A stretch of 64,000 nt of DNA from Betaproteobacteria bacterium (GTDB lineage Bacteria > Pseudomonadota > Gammaproteobacteria > Burkholderiales > Burkholderiaceae_C): NCBI GenBank assembly GCA_016716535.1, contig JADJWD010000002.1, positions 682,001 to 746,000 of the forward strand, in the 5' to 3' direction. Made by a program: the position numbers and the translations under genes. Shown in pieces: positions 39,622-47,731 of the stretch; within the stretch, counting starts at the first letter, position 1; each line of letters begins with the position of its first letter. Below the pieces are notes generated by a model that was not told where the DNA came from, made no database searches, and saw only the letters and a program-made list of their open reading frames with translations.

Positions 39622-40374
39622 ATGGCGAACAACGACCGGCCCGGGCAGCGGGTACGCAACTGGCGGCAGGCCGGCGCGGTGCTGGCCGCGGCCGTGGCTT
39701 CGGCCGCGGCGGTGCAGGCCCAAACCGTGGCAACGGCCGTGCCGGTGCCGGCCAACGTGGTGTCGCTTTCCGCTTCGGCGTCGCTCGAGTTGCCGATGGA
39801 CTGGCTGACCGTCGTCTTCAGCACGACGCGTGAAGGCAGCGACGCCGCCGCCGTGCAAGGCCAGTTGCGCCAGGCGCTCGACGCGGCACTTACCGAGGCG
39901 CGCCGCGCCGCGCGCCCGGGCGAGGTGCTCGTGCGCACCGGTGCCTTCTCGCTCGTGCCGCGCCATGCGCCCAAGGGCGGCGGCATCGCCGGCTGGCAGG
40001 GGCGGGCCGAACTCGTCGTCGAGGGGCGCGACACGCAGACGATCGCGCAGACGATGGGCCGCATCCAGACGCTGACGGTCGGCCGCGTCACCTGGTCGCT
40101 TTCGCGAGAGGCGCGCGAGAAGGTCGAAAGCGAAGTCGCCGCGCAGGCGATCGCGCGCTTTCGCAGCCGCGCCGACGAGGTGGCGCGGCAGTTCGGCATG
40201 AACGGCTACACGCTGCGCGAGGTGGCCGTGCACGGCAACGAGCCGGGCGGCGGCGTGCCGGTGATGGCGATGCGCGCGTCGATGGCGCCGGGCGCCGGCG
40301 ACGAATCGCTGCCGGTGGAAGCCGGCCGCGCGGTCGTCACGGCGACGGTCAGCGGGACGGTGCAGTTGCGCTGA
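39622..40374 (+). CDS. exported SIMPL-domain (DUF541) protein
   Basis: The start at 39622 is supported by GAAGGAGC 9 nt upstream and gives 250 residues. A hydrophobic signal (WRQAGAVLAAAVASAAAVQA) precedes the SIMPL domain. That domain begins VVSLSASASLELPMDWLTVV and ends EAGRAVVTATVSGTVQLR, the usual two-fold beta/alpha periplasmic domain. Relatives include BP26/OMP28 and YggE, linked to envelope and oxidative stress. Divergence from ompR hints at an envelope role, but no promoter site was identified. Function otherwise unknown. Confidence 0.85.
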   Translation: MANNDRPGQRVRNWRQAGAVLAAAVASAAAVQAQTVATAVPVPANVVSLSASASLELPMDWLTVVFSTTREGSDAAAVQGQLRQALDAALTEARRAARPGEVLVRTGAFSLVPRHAPKGGGIAGWQGRAELVVEGRDTQTIAQTMGRIQTLTVGRVTWSLSREAREKVESEVAAQAIARFRSRADEVARQFGMNGYTLREVAVHGNEPGGGVPVMAMRASMAPGAGDESLPVEAGRAVVTATVSGTVQLR

Positions 40375-40399
40375 GCGACAACGGGTTCACGCCCCAAAA

Positions 40400-40426
40400 C
40401 CGTTCGCGCTGAGCCTGTCGAAGCGC
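40400..40426. repeat. REP-like intergenic palindrome
   Basis: CGTTCGCGCTGAGCCTGTCG followed by AAGCGC has imperfect dyad symmetry (GCGCT at 40406-40410 with AGCGC at 40422-40426; TTCG with CGAA). From memory it resembles a dispersed repeat found between genes in many Burkholderiales and other proteobacteria. It lies in the 74-bp gap between convergent genes and may act as a terminator. Only this copy was noticed in the window. Confidence 0.55.
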
Positions 40427-40448
40427 CGGGCTACGCCAAGCCTTGCGC

Positions 40449-41255
40449 TCACTGCGCCGTCCAGCCCCCATCCACCGCCCACGCGACGCCGCGCACGTTG
40501 TCGGCTGCGGGTGTGCAGAGGAACAGGCAGAGCCCTGCCAACTGCTCAGGCGTCGTGAATTGCAGCGAAGGCTGCTTCTCGGCCAGCAGCCGGCGCTTGG
40601 CTTCTTCGTTGTCGACGCCGTCGGCGGCGGCGCGTGCGTCGACCTGCTTTTGCACCAGCGGCGTCAGCACCCAGCCGGGGCACACCGCGTTGACCGTCAC
40701 GCCGGTGGTCGCGTTTTCGAGCGCTGCCGACTTCGTCAGCCCGACGATGCCGTGCTTGGCCGCGACATAGGCGCTCTTGGCCGCCGAGGCGACGAGGCCG
40801 TGCGCCGAGGCGATGTTGATGACGCGGCCCCAGTTGCGTGCGCGCATGCCGGGCAGCGCCGCGCGCATCGCGTGGAAGGCCGAGCTGAGGTTGATGGCGA
40901 TGATCGCGTCCCAGCGCTCGACCGGGAACTCGTGCACCGGCGCGACGTGCTGGATGCCGGCGTTGTTCACGAGGATGTCGACGCGGCCGAACTCGCGCTC
41001 GCAGGCGCGGACCATGTCCTCGATCTCGGCTGGTTTGCTCATGTCGGCGCCGTGGTGGCGCGCCGATGCGTCGTGCTTGCGCACCGCGGCGAGCGCGCCT
41101 TCGACGTCGCCGAAGCCGTTGAGCATCACGCGCGCGCCGGCCTCGGCCAGCGCGGTGGCGATGCCGAGCCCGATGCCGCTCGTCGAGCCGGTGACGAGCG
41201 CGACCTTGCCTTGCACGGCGGCTGGCATCGCGGACAGGGTAGACAGGGGGGACAT
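40449..41255 (-). CDS. 3-hydroxybutyrate dehydrogenase-type short-chain dehydrogenase
   Basis: NAD-dependent SDR enzyme, most like D-3-hydroxybutyrate dehydrogenase, which oxidises the monomer released from polyhydroxybutyrate. The Rossmann motif is VALVTGSTSGIGLGIATALA. NNAGIQHVAPV follows, then catalytic Ser/Tyr/Lys in NIASAHGLVASAAKSAYVAA with YVAAKHG. CPGWVLTPLVQKQ is characteristic of the hydroxybutyrate group. The ATG at 41255 has an AGGAG upstream (268 residues). An internal ATG at 41228 would give 259 residues, the more usual length, but has no good ribosome site. The closely related sequence features favour the named substrate without proving it. Confidence 0.82.
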   Translation of the reverse strand: MSPLSTLSAMPAAVQGKVALVTGSTSGIGLGIATALAEAGARVMLNGFGDVEGALAAVRKHDASARHHGADMSKPAEIEDMVRACEREFGRVDILVNNAGIQHVAPVHEFPVERWDAIIAINLSSAFHAMRAALPGMRARNWGRVINIASAHGLVASAAKSAYVAAKHGIVGLTKSAALENATTGVTVNAVCPGWVLTPLVQKQVDARAAADGVDNEEAKRRLLAEKQPSLQFTTPEQLAGLCLFLCTPAADNVRGVAWAVDGGWTAQ

Positions 41256-41346
41256 GGGACGGCGGGCTCCTGGTCGATCGAACGGGCTTGCTACGATGAC
41301 TTCATTATCGACCGCGGCCTCGTCGCCTCCTTCACCGCCACCCGCC

Positions 41347-42231
41347 ATGCAGCCCACGCAGCCGACGCTCCACCACGTCCAGTGCCTCGACGCGCGCGGC
41401 CTGCACCGCATGGCCTACTGGCAGTGGGCGCAGACGGGCCACCTTGACCAGCCGCGCACGCTGGTCTGCGTGCACGGCCTGTCGCGCCAGGGCCGCGACT
41501 TCGACGCGCTGGCGCGTGACCTCTCGAGCCACTACCGCGTCGTCTGCCCCGATGTCGTCGGCCGCGGCAAGAGCGACCGCCTCGCCGACCCGATGGGCTA
41601 CGCGATCCCGGGCTACGTCGCCGACATGGTGACGCTCGTCGCGCGGCTCGATGTCGAACAGGTCGACTGGGTCGGCACGTCGATGGGCGGGCTCATCGGC
41701 CTGGGGCTTGCGAGCCTGCCGGGTTCGCCGGTGCGCAAGCTCGTGCTCAACGACGTCGGCCCCGCCGTCGAGCCGGTGGCCATCGAGCGCATCAAGACCT
41801 ACCTCGGCGTGCCGCTGACCTGGCAGACCGTGGAAGAGGCCGCCGCGGCGCTGTGGAGCGTCTCGCAGAGCTTCGGCCCGCATTCGCCCGAAGAGTGGCT
41901 CGAGCTGACGCGGCCGCAGCTCGTCGGCGCGCCGGGCGGCGGCCTGATGTCGCACTACGACCCGGCGATCGCGACGCCGGTGCGCGCGATGACGCCCGAG
42001 ATGCTGAAGGCGGCCGAGGCGATGACGTGGCAGGCCTACGACCGCATCCGCTGCCCGACGCTGCTCTTGCGCGGCCGCGATTCCGACCTCCTGCTGCCGG
42101 CCACCGCGAAAGCGATGACCGAGCGCGGCCCGAAGGCGCGGCTGGTCGAGTTCGAAGGCGTGGGCCACGCGCCGACGCTCGTCGCCGCCGACCAGCGCGC
42201 TGCCGTGCGCCAGTTCCTGCTCGACCCATGA
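41347..42231 (+). CDS. alpha/beta-fold hydrolase
   Basis: A 294-residue serine hydrolase of the alpha/beta superfamily. The oxyanion-hole strand is TLVCVHGLSRQGRDFDAL, the nucleophile elbow VDWVGTSMGGLIGLGLAS (Ser in GTSMGG). The acid is probably in LLLRGRDSDLLLP and the catalytic His in FEGVGHAPTLVA. The cap region around residues 130-200 is short. The gene's stop overlaps the relA start (ATGA), so the two are coupled in translation. The reaction cannot be told from sequence; hydrolases upstream of relA are recurrent in this order as far as I recall. Confidence 0.85.
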   Translation: MQPTQPTLHHVQCLDARGLHRMAYWQWAQTGHLDQPRTLVCVHGLSRQGRDFDALARDLSSHYRVVCPDVVGRGKSDRLADPMGYAIPGYVADMVTLVARLDVEQVDWVGTSMGGLIGLGLASLPGSPVRKLVLNDVGPAVEPVAIERIKTYLGVPLTWQTVEEAAAALWSVSQSFGPHSPEEWLELTRPQLVGAPGGGLMSHYDPAIATPVRAMTPEMLKAAEAMTWQAYDRIRCPTLLLRGRDSDLLLPATAKAMTERGPKARLVEFEGVGHAPTLVAADQRAAVRQFLLDP

Positions 42232-44579
42232 AGGCCGGCGTCGCCGCCCAGCCGTTGCCGCAGGCCGCGGCGGCGATCGTGCACCTGGCGAGCGAAGAGG
42301 CCAAGGCCGACGCGGCCGCGCCCGATGCGCTGGCCGCGGCGCGCAAGTCGGGCGTGGCCGGCACGGAGGGCGCCGACCCGGTGGCCCGTGCGCGGGCCTT
42401 CGCCGAGCCGCTGCTGGCCGGCCAGCCGCTGGACACCGGCGAGGATGCGCTCGCGCACGCTGACGGCGTGGCCGCCGTGCTGGCGTCGATCGGCGCCGCG
42501 CCGGCGTTGTGCGCCACCGCCTACCTCGTCTACGCCGGCGACTACCTGCAGCGCCCCGAGGACGTGCTGCGCAAGGCCTTCGGCGAACATGCGGCGCGGC
42601 TGTGCACGCTGACGCGCCAGCTCGTGCAGATCCAGCGCGCGGCGCGCGGCGCCGTCGTGCCCGGCGAACAGCGCGCGCAGCAGGTCGAGCGCGTGCGCAA
42701 GATGCTGCTGGCGTTCTCGCGCGACCTGCGCGTCGTGCTGTTGCGGCTGGCCTCCCGGCTGCAGACGCTGCGCTGGTTCGCCGCTTCGCACCGGCCATGC
42801 CCGCCGGAGCTGGCCACCGAGTCGATGCAGGTGTTCGCGCCGCTGGCCAACCGGCTCGGCGTCTGGCAGGTGAAGTGGGAGATCGAGGACCTCGCGTTCC
42901 GCTTCCTGCGGCCGGAAGAGTACCGGCGCATCGCCGCGCTCGTGCACGAGAAGCGCACCGAGCGCGAGCAAGGCGTCGAGCGCTCGCGCCGTCGGCTGGC
43001 GCGGCTGCTCGAGGAGGCGGCGATCCGCGCCGAGGTGCTGGGCCGGCCGAAGCACCTGTACAGCATCTGGCGCAAGATGCAGGGCAAGGGGCTCGACTTC
43101 GAGCGCGTGCTCGACGCGCGCGCACTGCGGGTCATCGTCGATGACGCGGCCACCTGCTACGCGGTGCTGGCGCGCGTGCACGAACGCTGGCGCGCCGTCG
43201 AAGGCGAGTTCTCCGACTACATCGCGCGGCCCAAACCCAACGGCTACCAGTCGCTGCACACGGTGGTGCTGGCCGACGACGGCCGCGCGGTCGAGGTGCA
43301 GATCCGCACGCGCGCGATGCACGAGCACGCCGAGCACGGCGTCGCCGCGCACTGGATGTACAAGGAGGCGGGCGCGCGCGGCTACGCCGGCGTCACCGCG
43401 AGCGGCGACTTCGAGGAACGGGTCGCCGAGGCGCGCAAGGCGGTGCTGCGTGAGCTGCTCGCCTGGCAGCGCGATGCGGCGCAGGGCGGCGAAGCGGCGG
43501 GCGATGGCGACGATGTCGCGGCCAGCGCGCAGGCGGCAGGCGCTGGACAGCGCGACGCCAGCGCCTCGTTCGACGACCGCATCTACGTCTTCACGCCGCA
43601 GGCGACGATCATCGACCTGCCGAGTGACGGCACGCCGGTGGACTTCGCGTACGCGCTGCACACCGACCTCGGCCACCGCTGCCGCGGCGCGCGCATCGAC
43701 GGCGCGATGGTGCCGCTGAACACGCCGCTGCAATCGGGCCAGACGGTGGAGGTCATCGCCGCCAAGGAAGGCGGGCCGTCGCTCGACTGGCTCAACGCCG
43801 ACCTCGGCTACCTGAAGAGCCCGCGCTCGCGCGCCAAGGTGCGCGCCTGGTTCAACGCGCAGGCGCTCGAGGCCACCGTCGCGCGCGGCCGCGAGCTGGT
43901 CGAAAAGCTGCTGCAGCGCGAAGGCCGCACCGCCGTCAAGCTCGATGGCCTGGCCGAGGAATTGGGCTTCAAGAACGCCGAGGCGCTGTTCGAGGTGGTG
44001 GGCAAGGACGAGTATTCGCTGCGCCACATCGAGAACCTGCTGCGCCCGGCCGCGCCTGCCGCGCCCGAGGACGACCGCGTCGCGCTGCGGCGCCCGCGCG
44101 CCGGTGGCCCGGGGCGCGGCGGCGTGCTCGTCGTCGGCGTCGATTCGCTGTTGACGACGCTGGCGCGCTGCTGCCGGCCGGCGCCGCCCGATGCGATCGG
44201 CGGCTTCGTCACGCGCGGCAAGGGCGTGGCGATCCACCGCGCCGACTGCACGAACCTGAGCCACATGGCCGCGGCCGACCCGGGCCGGTTGATCGAGGTG
44301 CGCTGGGGCGACCGCACCGGCGACACCCGCGCCGCCGAGGCCGTCTACCCGATCGACGTGCTCATCGAGGCCGCCGACCGCAACGGCCTGCTGCGCGACA
44401 TCTCCGAGGTGTTCGCGAAGCAGAAGGTCAACGTGACGGCCGTGCACACGCAAAGCGCGCGCGACCGCAGCACGGCCTGGATGACCTTCACCGTCGAGGT
44501 GCCCGACGCAGCGCGCCTGGCACCGGTGCTGGCGCAGGTGGCGCGCGTGGCGGGCGTGCGGCACGCGCGGCGCAAATGA
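42228..44579 (+). CDS. relA: (p)ppGpp synthetase RelA
   Basis: Ribosome-associated stringent-response synthetase that transfers pyrophosphate from ATP to GDP/GTP. The 783 residues include an N-terminal region lacking the HD hydrolase motif (ATAYLVYAGDYLQRPEDVLR stands where SpoT has HD), as in RelA. The synthetase domain contains KHLYSIWRKMQGKGLDFERV, FSDYIARPKPNGYQSLHTVV near residue 330 and AVEVQIRTRAMHEHAEHGVA. A TGS domain follows (IYVFTPQATIIDLPSDGTPV), then the conserved CCRPAPPDAIGGFVTRGKGV. The ACT domain is last (IDVLIEAADRNGLLRDISEV). The degenerate HD region is why it is called relA rather than spoT. Confidence 0.93.
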   Translation: MKAGVAAQPLPQAAAAIVHLASEEAKADAAAPDALAAARKSGVAGTEGADPVARARAFAEPLLAGQPLDTGEDALAHADGVAAVLASIGAAPALCATAYLVYAGDYLQRPEDVLRKAFGEHAARLCTLTRQLVQIQRAARGAVVPGEQRAQQVERVRKMLLAFSRDLRVVLLRLASRLQTLRWFAASHRPCPPELATESMQVFAPLANRLGVWQVKWEIEDLAFRFLRPEEYRRIAALVHEKRTEREQGVERSRRRLARLLEEAAIRAEVLGRPKHLYSIWRKMQGKGLDFERVLDARALRVIVDDAATCYAVLARVHERWRAVEGEFSDYIARPKPNGYQSLHTVVLADDGRAVEVQIRTRAMHEHAEHGVAAHWMYKEAGARGYAGVTASGDFEERVAEARKAVLRELLAWQRDAAQGGEAAGDGDDVAASAQAAGAGQRDASASFDDRIYVFTPQATIIDLPSDGTPVDFAYALHTDLGHRCRGARIDGAMVPLNTPLQSGQTVEVIAAKEGGPSLDWLNADLGYLKSPRSRAKVRAWFNAQALEATVARGRELVEKLLQREGRTAVKLDGLAEELGFKNAEALFEVVGKDEYSLRHIENLLRPAAPAAPEDDRVALRRPRAGGPGRGGVLVVGVDSLLTTLARCCRPAPPDAIGGFVTRGKGVAIHRADCTNLSHMAAADPGRLIEVRWGDRTGDTRAAEAVYPIDVLIEAADRNGLLRDISEVFAKQKVNVTAVHTQSARDRSTAWMTFTVEVPDAARLAPVLAQVARVAGVRHARRK

Positions 44580-44652
44580 AAGCGGCGGAAGTGAACTTGG
44601 TGGCCCGTGCCCGCCCCTGGGCGTAGAGGCCCGCGGGGCCTGCGGGCGGTGA

Positions 44653-44660
44653 TATAGAAT
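44653..44660 (+). promoter_or_regulatory. -10 element of the tRNA-Val promoter
   Basis: TATAGAAT lies 12-20 bp before the tRNA 5' end and is followed by a GC-rich discriminator (GCGCGTCGC), as in stringently controlled stable-RNA promoters. No good -35 hexamer was seen at 16-18 bp upstream. The relA gene ends 73 bp before. Confidence 0.5.
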
Positions 44661-44672
44661 GCGCGTCGCATT

Positions 44673-44749
44673 AGGCGTGTAGCTCAGCTGGTTAGAGCAC
44701 CACCTTGACATGGTGGGGGTCGGAGGTTCGAGTCCTCTCGCGCCTACCA
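44673..44749 (+). tRNA. tRNA-Val (anticodon GAC), CCA encoded
   Basis: A complete 77-nt cloverleaf. The acceptor AGGCGTG pairs with CGCGCCT (one G-U). The D arm is GCTC-AGCTGGTTA-GAGC, the anticodon arm CCACC-TTGACAT-GGTGG, giving anticodon GAC, and the T arm GGAGG-TTCGAGT-CCTCT. The discriminator is A and CCA is encoded at 44747-44749. The gene is the integration site of the following island, since its 3' end is duplicated at 59150-59175. Confidence 0.97.
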
Positions 44750-44750
44750 A
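44717..44750 (+). repeat. left attachment repeat (in the tRNA-Val 3' end)
   Basis: Bases 44717-44750 match 59142-59175 at 32 of 34 positions. The run from GGTTCGAGTCC to the CCAA (44725-44750) is 26 bp identical. The left copy is the functional tRNA end; the right one is a remnant. This is the direct-repeat pattern left by tyrosine-recombinase integration into a tRNA gene. Confidence 0.85.
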
Positions 44751-44766
44751 ATTTGGTAGAGAGATC

Positions 44767-44798
44767 AAGCACTTAGCGGAGACGCCAAGTGCTTTTTT
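44767..44798 (+). terminator. Rho-independent terminator after tRNA-Val
   Basis: AAGCACTT (44767-44774) pairs perfectly with AAGTGCTT (44787-44794), followed by TTTT to 44798. It serves the tRNA in its present context and was probably brought by the island, because the former tRNA terminator seems to be at 59181-59212. Confidence 0.85.
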
Positions 44799-44965
44799 CT
44801 TGCCGGTACCGAAAAAGTACCAAAAGGCGGCCCACGATTCTTCAGGTGGTTCCCTCGCGGTTCCAACTTTTCTGGTGATCAGACTGGGGCAGGCCGCGGC
44901 GGGAAAGTCCAGCGCAGCGGGGCCGTGGAGTTCAAACGCCCAAACGCCATCCAACCACTGCCGCA

Positions 44966-45144
44966 AGCGCCACGACCAGCACCGGCGACTTCGTCCCCGC
45001 ATTCTTGCTCGCCGCGGGCGCCCTGCCGTTCTGGGAAGCGCTGCGGCAGGGCGATGGCGTGCAACGCGCCATGGGTGGCATCAACGCGGCCGTCGTCGGC
45101 GTGCTGGGCGCGGCGCTGTACGACCCGGTGTGGACGAGCGCGAT
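44966..45144 (+). pseudogene. fragment of chromate transporter ChrA (C-terminal part)
   Basis: About 60 codons read DFVPAFLLAAGALPFWEALR, then GGINAAVVGVLGAALYDPVW and TSAI. This is the well-conserved penultimate part of the second ChrA half (LPFW...GINAAVVG...ALYxPVWTSAI). There is no start, the preceding two thirds are missing, and similarity stops at about 45144 without the last helix. It is a relic with no expected function. It faces the padR fragment, an orientation that differs from the usual padR-chrA operon and points to rearrangement. Confidence 0.75.
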
Positions 45145-45229
45145 CCCCAGGCGGTGTGGGGTATGGCCAAGTCGCTTTGTCCGGACCGGCTGCGCGCGGG
45201 CATTGCGATCGGCGCGGCACTCGCGGTAC

Positions 45230-45454
45230 TCCGAAGTCGGTGGCGACGTAATACTTGCGGACATTGCCGGCCACCACCTCGGACTCGCTCACCAGCAGGC
45301 CGTCCAGCTCCAGGCGGTGCAGCGGCGGGTAGAGCGTGCCCGGGCTGAGCTGGTAGCCGTGGCGCGCGAGCTCCTCGGCCATGCCCGCGCCGTAGACCCG
45401 CTCAGAGACCGCGTGGTGAAGCACGTGGACTCTGACGAAGGCCCAGGAGGACGT
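45230..45454 (-). pseudogene. fragment of a PadR-family regulator
   Basis: Reading from about 45454 on the minus strand: SWAFVRVHVLHHAVSERVYG, then AGMAEELARHGYQLSPGTLY and PPLHRLELDGLLVSESEVVA, ending RKYYVATDFG near 45230. This is the N-terminal winged helix of a PadR regulator of the kind found with chromate transporters. The usual ATG before SWAF is not visible and the last third with the stop is gone. It is a companion relic of the chrA fragment. Confidence 0.75.
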
Positions 45455-45476
45455 CGCGGACTGTATCGGTCAGCGT

Positions 45477-45491
45477 TATCGAACTCCGATA
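45477..45491. promoter_or_regulatory. palindrome upstream of the padR relic, possible old operator
   Basis: TATCG (45477-45481) and CGATA (45487-45491) form a perfect dyad around AACTC, about 25 bp before the start of padR similarity. Regulators of this kind often bind such a site near their own gene. It would now be vestigial. Confidence 0.4.
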
Positions 45492-45872
45492 TTCAACTGC
45501 CTGCGCTGTTTGCCTCATGCTGGCGGGCCGCTCACCTTCGTGCTTGGGTCCACCAGGTCTGCGGGCACGCCGCCCGCGTTGGTCACATCGTCAGCGTGCG
45601 CGATGCCGCCATCAGCCAGGCGAGCGATTCACGCTTGGGAGTGCGCCTACCGGCCGACACGAGAAAGCTGCCGAACGGGCAGGACGCGGGAAGCATGCGC
45701 TCCAGAAGAAGTGCCGCGATCGACATGACCTTGTCGAATGCGGCTCCGGAAAGGACACGGCGATGGCATCACCCTGTCGGTACGAGGCATGGCACGCGCT
45801 CTTGCGTAGCGCAAACTTCCGCCTGGGATTCGACATCCGGTGGTCCAAATGCCCGCCAACGCACGGAGCCCG
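45492..45872. other. region without a recognisable gene
   Basis: I find no open frame here with similarity or convincing coding character. The short frames present lack ribosome sites and family motifs. It lies between the padR relic and the radical SAM pseudogene and is probably decayed DNA. Confidence 0.5.
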
Positions 45873-46637
45873 ATGCGCCTGCTGCTGATCAACCCACGCT
45901 GCACCGAGAGCTTCTGAAGCTTTCGCTTCGCGCTGGCCGAGATCTTGCCCGGCAAACGCGCGCTGAACCCGCCGCTCGGGCTGGCGACGCTGGCGGCGCT
46001 GACGCCGTCGCACTGGCAAGTCGACATCGTCGAAGAGAACATCGAGCCGCTTCCGCTCGCGCCGGACGCCGATGTTGTCGGCGTGTGCGGCATGGGCGTG
46101 CAGTTCGCGCGCCAGCGCGTGCTGCTGGCGTACTACCGCGGCCGCGGCCATCACGTGGTGGCCGGTGGCAGCTATGCGTCACTGTGCCCGCACAAGTACG
46201 CCGCGCTGGCCGACACGGTGGTCGCCGGCGAGGCCGAGTACCTGTGGCCCGCGTTCTGCCGCGAGTTCGAGGCCGGCACGGCGCGGCCGCTGTACCGCGA
46301 GACCGGCAGCGTCGACCTCGCCGATTCGCCGACGCCGCGTTTCGACCTGCTGCGGCTGGACCGCTACAACACCGCGAGCCTGCAGTTCTCGCGCGGCTGC
46401 CCGTACCGCTGCGACTTCTGCGACGTGATCGTGATGTTCGGTCGCCGCCCGCGCGTCAAGAGCCTCGAGCAGATCGGCCGCGAGCTCGACGCGCTGCGCG
46501 CGCAGCAGGCGCGGCAGGTGTTCTTCGTCGACGACAACCTGATCGGCAACCGCGCCCAGGCCAAGGCGCTGCTGCGTTTCCTGGCCGGCCTGCTGCGCGG
46601 CGGCGACCTCGTCGACCTGGCCGAGACCTTGCGTTGA
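45873..46637 (+). pseudogene. B12-binding radical SAM protein, broken by a stop and truncated
   Basis: The ATG at 45873 opens MRLLLINPRCTESF, the standard beginning of cobalamin-binding radical SAM proteins. Codon 15 is then TGA (45915-45917) where the family has Trp (ESFWSFR). The same frame continues FALAEILPGKRALNPPLGLA, through the B12-binding domain (VVGVCGMGVQFARQRVLLAY). It reaches the [4Fe-4S] motif CPYRCDFCDVIVMFG and VFFVDDNLIGNRAQAKALL. It ends at 46637 after about 254 codons, roughly half the usual 450-500, with no continuation in any frame. Both lesions argue for a dead gene. Relatives modify lipids or hopanoids, but the substrate here is unknown. Confidence 0.85.
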
Positions 46638-46688
46638 CGTGTCCGATCGCGGTGCGCGGTATCCGGATGACCGCGCGCGCACGCCGCG

Positions 46689-47714
46689 CTACGCCCCGCC
46701 GGAGACCGACTTGACGTCCAGCGCGCCGTAGCTCTTCTTCAGGTTGGTCACCCGCAGCTTCCAGGTGCCGGCCGCGTTGATCGTCACCGACACCGACTGC
46801 ACGGTCCCGGCGGGTGGCTTGCGGACCGTGCGCGACGCGACGACGCTGCCCGCCGGGTTGATCACCTCGAGCTTGAACTCGGGCGGATTGGTGGCGGCGC
46901 CACCCAGCAGGTCGGTCTCGCCGAAGATGCCGATGCTGGTGTTGCGATTGACCGTGCCGGCGATCCGGAAGGAGAACACGGCGGCCTTGGCCGGCAGGAT
47001 CTTCTCGGGCTTCGCGCCGGTCGGCCTGGGGATCAGCGTCGAATCGATCTGCACGGTCAGCGGCTGCTGCGCTGCCTCGCCGAACGGACGGCAGTTGCCC
47101 TTCAGGCTGTCGATCGACGAGCCGATGCGCGCCTCGACCTTGACGAGGCCCTCGCCGTTCGGGCATTCGAGAAACTGCCGCGACCCACCGTCGCCGCCGA
47201 CGTTGACGTTGAGCCAGGTCTGCTGGGACGACGGGCCGCGACACTCGACCTTGGCGATCCGGTCGATGAACAGGCCCGCATAGATCTCCAGGCTGTGGAT
47301 CACCCGATCCTGCGGGCACTGCACGGAACTCTGGCTCGCATTCAGGCTGCCCTGGACCCCGGCGGCCGCTTCGCGCGTCTGGCTGGTGGAACTGCCGGGC
47401 GTGGCGCCCGAGAACGTGCGGCATGCGAACCGCAGCTTGCGAACGAGGTTGGGCGCGATCGGGTTGTCGCGGGCACCGTGAGCGGAGAGCCCGACCATGA
47501 ACGCGTCGGGGCCGCAGTCCATCACCACCGTGGCGGTTCCCCCCTCGCCGCCGACGCGATGAATGGTGGTGTGGGCGCCGACCAGTACAGCGGGCAACCC
47601 GACGAGCACCGCAACGAGCGTCGCGTGGAACGCCACGCGCCAGGTGCATCGTTGTCCGGCTATGGGGCCGCTGGGCATCGGCTGGAGGTGATTGAACACC
47701 GTCATCGCGGACAT
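46689..47714 (-). CDS. exported Cys-repeat protein, unknown role (third gene of the minus arm)
   Basis: 341 residues from the ATG at 47714. A long N-region precedes the hydrophobic segment VAFHATLVAVLVGLPAVLVG, ending at GAHT, probably a signal peptide. Three repeats of about 30-40 residues follow, each beginning with a Cys and ending Cys-Arg: MDCGPDAFMVGL to FACR, VQCPQDRVIHSLEIYAGLFI to VECR, and LECPNGEGLVKVEARIGSSI to GNCR. The hydrophobic alternation suggests a three-fold beta-prism such as VMO-I, though this is only a fold guess. The last 100 residues (FSFRIAGTVNRNTSIGIFGE, then AGTWKLRVTNLKKSYGALDV) look like a pre-peptidase C-terminal/P-type beta domain. I do not recognise a function. 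It starts 17 bp after the upstream gene. Confidence 0.72.
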   Translation of the reverse strand: MSAMTVFNHLQPMPSGPIAGQRCTWRVAFHATLVAVLVGLPAVLVGAHTTIHRVGGEGGTATVVMDCGPDAFMVGLSAHGARDNPIAPNLVRKLRFACRTFSGATPGSSTSQTREAAAGVQGSLNASQSSVQCPQDRVIHSLEIYAGLFIDRIAKVECRGPSSQQTWLNVNVGGDGGSRQFLECPNGEGLVKVEARIGSSIDSLKGNCRPFGEAAQQPLTVQIDSTLIPRPTGAKPEKILPAKAAVFSFRIAGTVNRNTSIGIFGETDLLGGAATNPPEFKLEVINPAGSVVASRTVRKPPAGTVQSVSVTINAAGTWKLRVTNLKKSYGALDVKSVSGGA

Positions 47715-47731
47715 GGCACTCGCTCCATCGT

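Noticed and set aside
45915..45917. TGA in the radical SAM gene as a selenocysteine or recoding site
   Set aside because: The family has Trp here, no SECIS-like hairpin was noticed, and the gene is also truncated at its 3' end. A nonsense mutation is simpler.
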